Source: Kordiimonas laminariae (GTDB taxonomy: Bacteria; Pseudomonadota; Alphaproteobacteria; Sphingomonadales; Kordiimonadaceae). From it: a stretch of 64,000 nt of DNA. The DNA lies in assembly GCF_023008165.1 (NCBI RefSeq), contig NZ_JAKQZA010000005.1:372001-436000 (forward strand), written 5' to 3'. Made by a program: the position numbers and the translations under genes. Below the pieces are notes generated by a model that saw only the letters and a program-made list of their open reading frames with translations, had not been told where the DNA came from and ran no database searches. Positions 56,913-64,000 of the stretch are shown one piece after another (position 1 is the first letter of the stretch; each line of letters begins with the position of its first letter).

Positions 56913-58534
56913 TGCCTGTCTTCGCCTCGAAACTGAATACAGCCTCTGAAAGCTATAAAAAGAACCGGGAAGATATGCTTGGTCTCATTGGAAAGCTTTC
57001 TGAACTGAACAGCCGTGGTGCTCTTATTTCGGAGAAACGCAAACCGCGTTTTGAAAAACGGGGGCAGTTAACCCCACGTGAGCGTCTTTCCCGTTTGCTC
57101 GATCCGGGGATGCCATTTCTGGAAATTGGTAACCTTGCTGGATATTTGCTTGATACCAAGAAAGAAGAAAAATCTATCCCGGGCTCAACAGTGATTACAG
57201 GTGTTGGGTTTGTCTCTGGTGTGCGCTGTGTGATTGTGGTGGATGACAGCGGCATTCAGGCAGGCGCCTTAACAACAGCTGGCGGTGGCCGTATCAAGCG
57301 TGCGCAGAAAGTATCGCTAGAACAGAAACTGCCGTTTATTCATCTCGTGGAAAGCGCGGGTGGTGACCTTCTTAATTATACTGTTGAAGGCTTCGTATCC
57401 GGTGGTGAACTGTTTGGTAATTTGGCTGTACTTAGTGCTGCAGGTATTCCTTCGATCGCTCTTTTACACGGTTCGTCCACAGCGGGTGGCGCTTATATGC
57501 CTGGCCTCAGCGATTATGTGATTGCAGTAAAAGGCCGTGGACGTGCGTTTTTGGCTGGGCCACCACTTTTGAGGGCCGCAACAGGTGAGATCGCAACTGA
57601 AGAAGAACTGGGCGGCGCTGAAATGCATGCATCTGTTTCGGGCCTCGCAGAATATCTGGCAGATGACGATAACCACTGCGTGCAGATTGCCCGAGAAATT
57701 ACAGATCGTCTTGGTTGGAATGATGCTTGCTCCGTTACGCCTGAACGTAATTATGAAGAGCCGATTTATGATCCGAATGAAATCGCAGGCCTTGTGCCGG
57801 TTGATTACCGCCAGCCCTATGATGTGCGGGAGCTTTTAGCGCGTGTGGTAGATGGCTCTGATTTCCTTGATTTCAAACCAAGATACGGTGCGTCTATGGT
57901 TTGTGTGCATGCAAACATTTTTGGTCAGAAATGCGGGATTGTAGGGAATAACGGTCCGATTGACCCTGAAGGCGCAGTGAAATGCGCTCAGTTCCTTCAG
58001 CTTTGCGACCAGTCAGATACCCCGGTAATTTTCCTTCAAAATATCACAGGTTATATCGTTGGTACTCAGTCCGAGCAGGCAGGTATGATCAAGCACGGCT
58101 CCAAGATGATTCAAGCCGTACGAAACATCGAAGTGCCCCGTATCACCATGATGGTGGGTGCGAGTTTTGGAGCTGGTAACTACGGCATGTGCGGACAGGG
58201 CTATCATCCTGATTTCATCTATAGCTGGCCAAATGCCGCAACTGGCGTGATGGGTGGTGAGCAAGCCGCGAAAACTATGTCCATGGTGATGCGCGGAAAA
58301 GCCAAAGCCATGGGACAGGAAGTTGATGAAGCTGTTGTAGCCGCGCAGGAAGCACATCTCACCCAGATGTTCGATGGTCAGTCAGGGGCATTCTACACAT
58401 CTGGCCGCATGCTTGATGACGGTATGATCGACCCACGTGATACCCGCAAAGTACTTGGGTTCCTTCTGGAAACAGTAATGGAAGCTCGTCGCCGTGAGGT
58501 ACGTACCAATAACTTCGGTATTGCGAGAATGTAG
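56912..58534 (+). CDS. acyl-CoA carboxylase beta (carboxyltransferase) subunit
   Basis: 540-residue biotin-dependent carboxyltransferase, the branched unsaturated acyl-CoA type (methylcrotonyl- or geranyl-CoA). RKPRFEKRGQLTPRERLSRLLDPG at the N-terminus, GSSTAGGAYMPGLSDY, AFLAGPPLLRAATGE and the C-terminal FLQNITGYIVGTQSEQAGMIKHG and VGASFGAGNYGMCGQGY are characteristic. Which substrate is used depends on a few active-site positions that need alignment. Co-located AtuA favours geranyl-CoA (AtuC type), whereas LiuB would act on methylcrotonyl-CoA. One base overlap with atuA and 9 bases to the hydratase. Confidence 0.9.
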   Translation: MPVFASKLNTASESYKKNREDMLGLIGKLSELNSRGALISEKRKPRFEKRGQLTPRERLSRLLDPGMPFLEIGNLAGYLLDTKKEEKSIPGSTVITGVGFVSGVRCVIVVDDSGIQAGALTTAGGGRIKRAQKVSLEQKLPFIHLVESAGGDLLNYTVEGFVSGGELFGNLAVLSAAGIPSIALLHGSSTAGGAYMPGLSDYVIAVKGRGRAFLAGPPLLRAATGEIATEEELGGAEMHASVSGLAEYLADDDNHCVQIAREITDRLGWNDACSVTPERNYEEPIYDPNEIAGLVPVDYRQPYDVRELLARVVDGSDFLDFKPRYGASMVCVHANIFGQKCGIVGNNGPIDPEGAVKCAQFLQLCDQSDTPVIFLQNITGYIVGTQSEQAGMIKHGSKMIQAVRNIEVPRITMMVGASFGAGNYGMCGQGYHPDFIYSWPNAATGVMGGEQAAKTMSMVMRGKAKAMGQEVDEAVVAAQEAHLTQMFDGQSGAFYTSGRMLDDGMIDPRDTRKVLGFLLETVMEARRREVRTNNFGIARM

Positions 58535-58543
58535 AGGGAAATC

Positions 58544-59362
58544 ATGGCTGATCTTGGTGAATATAAAAACATTCTTTGTGAGCAAGCAGACGGCTGGTTA
58601 ACCATCTGGTTCAATAGGCCTGATAACAGAAACGCGCTTTCAACTGAGATGATCAAAGATATCTCGGATGTATTAAATACCGTTAAAGAAGACCGCGATG
58701 TGAGGGGCATTACCATGCGCGGCAAAGGCGGTATTTTCTGTGCTGGCGGGGATTTGAAATCTTTCAAAGCCAGTATGACAGGCGGCGCTTCAAAAGAAGA
58801 TATTATGGCAACAAGCCGTACCGCTGCTGATTTCTTCCATCTTATAAACACCATGCCGCAAGTGGTGATCATGGTGATCGAGGGAGCTGCAATGGCGGGT
58901 GGTCTCGGTATGGCTTGTACAGCTGATGTTGTGATTGCTGCACCAGATGTACGTTTTTCGCTTACCGAAGCGATGCTCGGCATAACGCCAGCGCAAATCT
59001 CACCGTATGTGATGCAGAAATTTGGATATGCGGTGGCTCGCCGCCTCATGCTGACAGCAGCGCAGTTTGATGGCGCTGAAGGTGAAAAGCTTGGCCTTGT
59101 GGATTTCCTTGCAAGCGGTGAGGAAAATCTTAGCCGTACTGAATGGCAGATCAAGCGGCAAGTGCTGAAATGTGCGCCGGGTGCCGTGGCGGCTACAAAG
59201 CATCTTACTCTTTCAGCGCATAAGCTCCCTCGGGAAGAGATGGTGGAATTTGCAGCAAGTGATTTTGCCGATTGTCTTCTTGGTGATGAAGGCCGCGAGG
59301 GCATCAGTTCTTTCATTGAAAAACGTAAGCCTGAGTGGTTCGTAGATTTGGATAGAAAATAA
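58544..59362 (+). CDS. enoyl-CoA hydratase/isomerase (isohexenylglutaconyl-CoA or methylglutaconyl-CoA hydratase)
   Basis: 272-residue crotonase-fold enzyme. The oxyanion and catalytic region is MRGKGGIFCAGGDLKSFKA then GAAMAGGLGMACTADVVIAAPDVRFSLTEAMLGITP, with the conserved Glu of the hydratase type. In the atu pathway this step hydrates isohexenylglutaconyl-CoA (AtuE); in the leucine pathway methylglutaconyl-CoA (LiuC). Start ATG 58544 after GAGGGAAATC. It overlaps the carboxylase alpha gene by one base (TAATG). Confidence 0.88.
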   Translation: MADLGEYKNILCEQADGWLTIWFNRPDNRNALSTEMIKDISDVLNTVKEDRDVRGITMRGKGGIFCAGGDLKSFKASMTGGASKEDIMATSRTAADFFHLINTMPQVVIMVIEGAAMAGGLGMACTADVVIAAPDVRFSLTEAMLGITPAQISPYVMQKFGYAVARRLMLTAAQFDGAEGEKLGLVDFLASGEENLSRTEWQIKRQVLKCAPGAVAATKHLTLSAHKLPREEMVEFAASDFADCLLGDEGREGISSFIEKRKPEWFVDLDRK

Positions 59363-61362
59363 TGAGCGCGAAAAACATTACACGCATCCTTATTGCAAAC
59401 CGGGGTGAAATCGCCTGCCGCGTTATGGAAACTGCTTATGCGCAGGGCATTGAAACAGTAGCTGTTTATTCAGATGCCGATGCTGGCGCGAAACATACAC
59501 TGATGGCTGACCATAAAGTGTATATTGGGTCAGCCCCCGTTGGTGAAAGCTATCTTTGTGCTGATAAGATTATTGATGCGGCGAAAAAGACAAGTGCCGA
59601 TGCTATCCACCCCGGGTATGGGTTCCTTAGTGAGAACGCAGCTTTTGCTAAAGCTTGCGCGGAAAATGGCATTATCTTTATAGGCCCTTCTGCTGAAGCT
59701 ATTGATGTGATGGGCAACAAGGCTGCCGCCAAACGCTTGATGCTTGAAGCAGATGTACCTTGCATACCCGGCTATCAGGATGCAGACCAAAGCGATGATG
59801 CGCTGGTTAGCGCAGCGAAAGAAATCGGCTATCCGCTAATGGTGAAAGCTGCCGCGGGTGGTGGCGGTCGTGGTATGCGTCTGGTAACTGAGGAAGCTGG
59901 CCTTGCTGACGCAATCAAGCTTGCACGCTCAGAAGCAGAGAATGCTTTTGGTTCAGGTGAGCTGATCCTAGAGAAAGCGATCATAGAGCCACGTCACGTA
60001 GAAATTCAGGTGTTTGCCGATAAAGCTGGGAATACCATTCATCTCGGAGAACGAGACTGTTCTGTTCAGCGTCGCCACCAGAAAGTGCTTGAAGAAGCAC
60101 CTTGCCCGGTGATGACACCGGAACTGTGTGAACGTATGGGGGCCGCCGCTGTGGCTGCTGCAAAATCAATTGGCTATGAAGGTGCGGGTACCGTTGAATT
60201 CCTTCTGGATGCCTCCGGCGAGTTTTACTTTCTGGAAATGAACACGAGGCTGCAAGTAGAACACCCGGTAACAGAACTGGTCACAGGGCTTGACCTTGTG
60301 GCTATGCAGATCGCTGTTGCGCAAGGTGAAGACCTTCAGCTTTCTCAGGAAGATGTTATTCTTGAAGGGCACGCGATTGAAGCGCGGCTTTATGCTGAAG
60401 ATCCGGCGAATGATTTTTTGCCCGCCTGCGGGCCAGTACATCACTGGTATGAAGCAGAAGGTGAAGGCATAAGGATTGATAGCGGTATCCTTTCTGGTCA
60501 GGCAATTTCCCCACATTATGATCCGATGGTTGCGAAGGTTATAGCTTACGGTGAAACCCGGGATATTGCACGCAAACGGCTTGTAAAAGCACTTGGGGAT
60601 ACGGCTCTCTTTGGCAGTAAAACCAATAAAGCCTTCCTGATTGATTGCCTTGAGCGTGAAAGCTTTGCTTCTGGTAAAGCCACCACAGCTTTCATTGCTG
60701 AAGAATATGGTAATGCGGGTGTGGAAGAAACCACGCCAAGTTTTGTGGATGCGGCAAGTGTTGCGGTTATCAGTTTTGAGCTGGCGACTGAAAAATCTTT
60801 GAATGCTTCTACGGGAGTATCGTCACACCTGCGGAATTGGTTCAGTGCTTCAATACTGCCTGTTCCTGTTACCTATGAATTTGGCGAAACTGCGTACGCG
60901 CTTTCCGTAAAACCTGTTTCGGATGATAGCTATGTAGTGACCGCAGGCGAAGAGAGCTGTGAAGTTACGCTTGGATCGCTAGAAGAAAATGAAGCTATTC
61001 TCGTTGTTGATGGTAGCACGCGAACTATTCGATTCCATGAAGAGCGGGAGGGTGTGCTCCATGCTTCTTGTGGGGCAATGTCTGCCATCTTCAAAGACCG
61101 CATCCGTATTTCTGCAAGTGATGATGAAGCGAGTGGTAGTGGCACCATCACCGCGCCAATGCATGGTGCACTTCTTGAAGTGCTTGTGATGGCTGGAGAC
61201 CCTGTGAAAACGGGCGATACACTCGCGGTTCTTGAAGCTATGAAAATGCAGCATCAAATCCTCGCAGAAGTGGACGGTACCGTGAAAGAAGTAGCAGCAG
61301 AAGCTGGTGCGCAAGTGGCGACGGGTGACCTGCTTGTAGAAATTGAAGCAGAGGGGGAATAG
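59362..61362 (+). CDS. acyl-CoA carboxylase alpha subunit (biotin carboxylase and BCCP)
   Basis: 666-residue fusion. Biotin carboxylase domain about 5-450 (RILIANRGEIACRVMETAY, HPGYGFLSENAAFAKAC, ATP-grasp MVKAAAGGGGRGMRLV, EMNTRLQVEHPVTELVTG). A BT-like linking domain follows, then a C-terminal biotinyl domain with EAMKM (biotin on Lys628). This layout is that of MCC and GCC alpha subunits (AtuF/LiuD). It pairs with the beta subunit two genes upstream. The next gene starts 5 bases on. Confidence 0.95.
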   Translation: MSAKNITRILIANRGEIACRVMETAYAQGIETVAVYSDADAGAKHTLMADHKVYIGSAPVGESYLCADKIIDAAKKTSADAIHPGYGFLSENAAFAKACAENGIIFIGPSAEAIDVMGNKAAAKRLMLEADVPCIPGYQDADQSDDALVSAAKEIGYPLMVKAAAGGGGRGMRLVTEEAGLADAIKLARSEAENAFGSGELILEKAIIEPRHVEIQVFADKAGNTIHLGERDCSVQRRHQKVLEEAPCPVMTPELCERMGAAAVAAAKSIGYEGAGTVEFLLDASGEFYFLEMNTRLQVEHPVTELVTGLDLVAMQIAVAQGEDLQLSQEDVILEGHAIEARLYAEDPANDFLPACGPVHHWYEAEGEGIRIDSGILSGQAISPHYDPMVAKVIAYGETRDIARKRLVKALGDTALFGSKTNKAFLIDCLERESFASGKATTAFIAEEYGNAGVEETTPSFVDAASVAVISFELATEKSLNASTGVSSHLRNWFSASILPVPVTYEFGETAYALSVKPVSDDSYVVTAGEESCEVTLGSLEENEAILVVDGSTRTIRFHEEREGVLHASCGAMSAIFKDRIRISASDDEASGSGTITAPMHGALLEVLVMAGDPVKTGDTLAVLEAMKMQHQILAEVDGTVKEVAAEAGAQVATGDLLVEIEAEGE

Positions 61363-61367
61363 GGCCA

Positions 61368-62180
61368 ATGACATCACTTACCGCAGATCTTCGCACTGAA
61401 GGTGAAGAACTTTATAACCTGATGAAAAAGCAGCCGGAAAGCTTCTGGCAGGTGAAAACCCAGTTTAAGGACTGGACCGTTTGGGATGTGATCGCTCACC
61501 TGCATTTTTCTGACTATATGGCGATGACAACTGCAAAAGGCGAAGCGGCATTCGCCGAGCTTGCAGGTAAAGTGATGGTCTATTTCCAAAATGGTAAAGG
61601 CTTGCAGGGATATGCCCGCGATTGGCTGGGGGACATCTCTGGCCCTGACCTTCTGGAGAAATGGCACGCCGACTTTCTTGAGATGTGCGATTTGTTTGAC
61701 GGCACAGAACCTGACGCACGTCTTAAGTGGTTTGGCCCAGATATGGGTGTACGCATGTTTGCTACAGCGAGGCAGATGGAAACCTGGGCCCACGGTCAGG
61801 AAATATACGATATGCTGGCGCTTGACCGCACCGATACGGACCGCATCAAAAATATCGTTGTGATTGGCGTGAAAACCTTTGGGTTCTGTTTCAAAACCCA
61901 CGGCAAACCCGTGCCTGAAGAAGCTCCGTTTGTGAGTCTTACTGCGCCGTCTGGCGCGGAATGGGCTTTTGGTGAACCAAATAGCGCGGGCTCTATAATG
62001 GGGAGCGCTGCTGAATTTGCGCAGGTGGTTACCCAAACCCGAAATATTGCAGATACAGGCTTGAAAGTAGAAGGCGATGTAGCAAACGCTTGGATGGCGA
62101 TTGCCCAGTGCTTCGCGGGGGGTGCTGAACAACCACCAAAACCGGGCACGCGCTTCAAGCATGCCACACCAGTTGTGTAA
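61368..62180 (+). CDS. TIGR03084 / DinB-like metal-binding family protein
   Basis: 270-residue protein resembling mycothiol-dependent maleylpyruvate isomerase and DinB-like helical bundles (TIGR03084 type). The N-terminal QVKTQFKDWTVWDVIAHLHFSDYMAM has the conserved W-x-V-x-D/H-L metal-binding His, and FATARQMETWAHGQEIYDML supplies a later His. The SCP2-like C-terminal half has LTAPSGAEWAFGEPNSAGSI. Function in this operon is unknown; the family often accompanies acyl-CoA dehydrogenases. It lies between carboxylase alpha and acyl-CoA dehydrogenase with 5- and 11-base gaps. Confidence 0.82.
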   Translation: MTSLTADLRTEGEELYNLMKKQPESFWQVKTQFKDWTVWDVIAHLHFSDYMAMTTAKGEAAFAELAGKVMVYFQNGKGLQGYARDWLGDISGPDLLEKWHADFLEMCDLFDGTEPDARLKWFGPDMGVRMFATARQMETWAHGQEIYDMLALDRTDTDRIKNIVVIGVKTFGFCFKTHGKPVPEEAPFVSLTAPSGAEWAFGEPNSAGSIMGSAAEFAQVVTQTRNIADTGLKVEGDVANAWMAIAQCFAGGAEQPPKPGTRFKHATPVV

Positions 62181-62191
62181 GGGGGGCAACC

Positions 62192-63343
62192 ATGAAGAAA
62201 ACACCATTTGATACAGAAGAGCGCTGCGCCTACCGCGACAGCATGGCTAAGTTTGTGCAGAAGGAAATTGAGCCTTTCGTTGATCAATGGGATGAAGATG
62301 GTGACTTCCCATGGGAACTGCACCAGAAAGCTGGTGAACTTGGAATGTTCGCGGCTGGCATTGATGAGAAATACGGTGGGCTTGGCCTTGATCATGACGA
62401 TGCATTTATGCGCGCTTGGTCTGCGATTGAAATGGGGAAATCTTCAGCGGGCGGTGTGATGGCTAGCCTTGGTTCCCGCAATATTATGACAGGCCCAATA
62501 CAGAAGTTAGCGTCAGATGATATCAAAGATAAATGCTTGGCGGATATTGTCTCTGGCCGCAAGGGCGGAGCGCTTGGAATTACGGAACCTGGCGGCGGCT
62601 CTGATGTAGCTAACCTTCAAACCAAAGCTGTTAAAGACGGCAATCACTATGTGATCAATGGTTCAAAGACCTTTATCACAGGCGGCATGAAAGCTGATTA
62701 TTTTGTGATTGGTGCACGCACAGGTGATGCAGGACTTGCTGGTATCTCGCTTTTCTTTGTGGAAGCGGATGCAGAAGGTTTCTCTCGCCAGTCAGTTGGC
62801 GGTAAGATGGGATGGTGGGCATCAGATACTGCCACTCTATTCTTAGATAATGTTCGTGTACCCGCGGAGAATATGCTGGGTCAGGAAAACATGGGTTTCC
62901 TCTCTATCATGAATAACTTCAATTATGAGCGTCTGATGATGGTAGGTCAGATGATTGGTATGGCTGAACGCTGTCTTGATGAAAGTATCAAATATGCGCA
63001 GGACCGTGAGACATTCGGTAAGCCAATGATCAAACATCAGGTTATCCGCCACAAGATCGCGGATATGTCTGCGAAGATTGATAGCATGGCCGCATGGCTC
63101 AACCAGATTTGCTGGATGATTAACGAAGGCGATATGCCCGTTGAACAGATTACCAAAGCTAAATTCTCGGCTTCAAAAATGCTGGAATATTGCGCAAGCG
63201 AAGCCATGCAGATTTTCGGCGGTGCCGGGTATCTGCGCGGTAATCCGGTTGAACGCATTTACCGTGATGTGAAGGTAATGGCCATTGGTGGTGGCTCGGA
63301 AGAAATTATGCGTGATCTGGCTGTACGCCAGATGGGCCTATAA
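62192..63343 (+). CDS. acyl-CoA dehydrogenase
   Basis: 383-residue FAD enzyme introducing the alpha,beta double bond in an acyl-CoA. ALGITEPGGGSDVANLQTKA binds FAD/CoA, the YVINGSKTFITGG block follows, then NNFNYERLMMVGQMIGMAERC and the C-terminal MQIFGGAGYLRGNPVERIYRDVKVMAIGGGSEEIMRDL, characteristic of the family. In the atu pathway AtuD oxidises citronellyl-CoA; in the leucine pathway this would be isovaleryl-CoA dehydrogenase. Which is met here is undecided. ATG 62192 follows GGGGGG at 62180-62185. Confidence 0.92.
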   Translation: MKKTPFDTEERCAYRDSMAKFVQKEIEPFVDQWDEDGDFPWELHQKAGELGMFAAGIDEKYGGLGLDHDDAFMRAWSAIEMGKSSAGGVMASLGSRNIMTGPIQKLASDDIKDKCLADIVSGRKGGALGITEPGGGSDVANLQTKAVKDGNHYVINGSKTFITGGMKADYFVIGARTGDAGLAGISLFFVEADAEGFSRQSVGGKMGWWASDTATLFLDNVRVPAENMLGQENMGFLSIMNNFNYERLMMVGQMIGMAERCLDESIKYAQDRETFGKPMIKHQVIRHKIADMSAKIDSMAAWLNQICWMINEGDMPVEQITKAKFSASKMLEYCASEAMQIFGGAGYLRGNPVERIYRDVKVMAIGGGSEEIMRDLAVRQMGL

Positions 63344-63353
63344 GGGGGATATG

Positions 63354-64000
63354 ATGAGCAGTCCGACAACACAGGAATTGGAAGAGTTTAGAAAAGAAGC
63401 TTCTGCATGGCTAAAGGAAAACCGCCCTGCCGAGCCTGATTTCATGTTGCCGCTTACCTTTATGGAAGTGGGTACTGAAGAGCAGTTTGATTTCCTACGG
63501 GACTGGCAGCGAAAATGCTATGAAGCAGGCTTCATTGGTGCAGGCTGGCCAAAGGAATATGGCGGTGGCGGCATGCACCAGAAATTCCAGGAAGTTGCGA
63601 CCAAGGAAATGGAGCGCCAGCGGGTGCCGATTATGCTCAACGCTATTGGCCTCAATTGGACTGGCCCCCTACTCCTTGATATGGGAACCCATGAAGATCG
63701 TGCTATATACCTAAAAGGCATTTTAACAGCAGAAGATATCTGGTGTCAGGGTTTCTCTGAACCAGATCATGGTTCTGATCTTGGAAATGCGCAAACCAAA
63801 GCGGTGCGTGACGGAGATGATTATATCATCAATGGTTCGAAGATTTGGACCACGCAAGGCAACTTTGCCAAATATATGATCCTGCTTGCCCGTACCAATC
63901 CGGATGCGCCAAGTAAATATAAAGGGCTGAGTTTCTTCCTTGCCCCGATGCATGTAGACGGTATTGAAACGACCCCTATCCGTAAGCTTACGGGTGAATA
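63354..64000 (+). CDS. acyl-CoA dehydrogenase, partial (runs off window)
   Basis: Start of a second acyl-CoA dehydrogenase; 215 codons are visible and the gene continues beyond 64000. The N-terminal helical part has EFRKEASAWLKENRPAEPD and AGWPKEYGGGGM. The middle region has QGFSEPDHGSDLGNAQTKAVRDGDDYIINGSKIWTT, the flavin/substrate block. GGGGGA at about 63344-63349 precedes ATG 63354 (ATG 63351 is in frame and too close). It differs clearly from the preceding enzyme, so it probably acts on another substrate or forms a second subunit. It is missed by simple ORF finding because it lacks a stop here. Confidence 0.88.
   Translation, partial: MSSPTTQELEEFRKEASAWLKENRPAEPDFMLPLTFMEVGTEEQFDFLRDWQRKCYEAGFIGAGWPKEYGGGGMHQKFQEVATKEMERQRVPIMLNAIGLNWTGPLLLDMGTHEDRAIYLKGILTAEDIWCQGFSEPDHGSDLGNAQTKAVRDGDDYIINGSKIWTTQGNFAKYMILLARTNPDAPSKYKGLSFFLAPMHVDGIETTPIRKLTGE

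Noticed and set aside
58393-59316. 307-residue minus-strand frame over the hydratase
   Set aside because: Antisense of a real gene, Ser/Arg-rich, spans the carboxylase-hydratase junction.
61374-62207. 277-residue minus-strand frame opposite the TIGR03084 gene
   Set aside because: Low-complexity shadow; the plus-strand gene has clear motifs and fits the operon.

Overview
The window is chromosomal DNA from an alphaproteobacterium with mid-range GC. A GcrA-type cell-cycle regulator (41314-41730) is specific to that class. The hemC-hemD-mitofilin-hemY order, the argD-argF-hslO block, the rrf2-sufBCDSTA operon and the cmk-rpsA-ihfB-lapA-pyrF block are all typical of alphaproteobacteria. TTG and GTG starts are frequent, genes are tightly packed, and several tail-to-tail pairs overlap at their stop codons. 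I cannot name the genus from sequence alone; a marine, aerobic, free-living bacterium fits the gene set. I see no rRNA, tRNA, CRISPR array, phage or insertion sequence, and no gene-free stretch longer than 300 bases.

Layout. 1-4371: nucleotide and translation housekeeping (cmk, rpsA, ihfB, lapA, pyrF). 4381-7723: a membrane LytTR transcription factor divergent from a secreted serine hydrolase, with a two-box LytTR-like site between them. 7749-10636: a TetR repressor divergent from a glutathione transferase and a ChrR-like cupin, then a GNAT acetyltransferase and a DUF3052 protein. 10842-15046: rpmI-rplT-pheS-pheT with an intervening terminator. 15168-19412: assorted singletons (methyltransferase, lone receiver domain, Nu-class GST, alpha/beta hydrolase, SixA phosphatase, lipoprotein). 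19413-22695: a leftward cluster of Rieske, EVE, YciI, gpsA and tsaD. 22840-27096: hemC-hemD-Mic60-like-hemY, closed by two terminator hairpins.

27306-28094 holds a small two-gene cassette, a membrane protein followed by an HTH protein with a C-terminal membrane helix. 28187-30859 places trhO and trhP side by side; these are the two known alternative routes to 5-hydroxyuridine at the tRNA wobble position. An AT-richer sulfotransferase follows. 31693-37883 is the complete SUF iron-sulfur operon with its Rrf2 regulator. 38083-40656 joins E1 alpha and beta subunits of a 2-oxoacid/acetoin-type dehydrogenase to a cytochrome b561; a cytochrome c' lies opposite. Then come gcrA, an ABC-2 permease behind an attenuator-like leader, and argD-argF-hslO.

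46195-54327 contains accessory metabolism: a LigB-type dioxygenase, a DUF418 membrane protein, a PYROXD2-like oxidoreductase, a YgjK-type GH63 glucosidase, an unknown protein and a lipoprotein di-haem peroxidase with a cadherin-like domain. 54324-64000 is an acyclic-terpene or leucine-type acyl-CoA degradation operon: a TetR regulator divergent from AtuA, both acyl-CoA carboxylase subunits, an enoyl-CoA hydratase, a TIGR03084-type protein and two acyl-CoA dehydrogenases. The last of these runs off the window.
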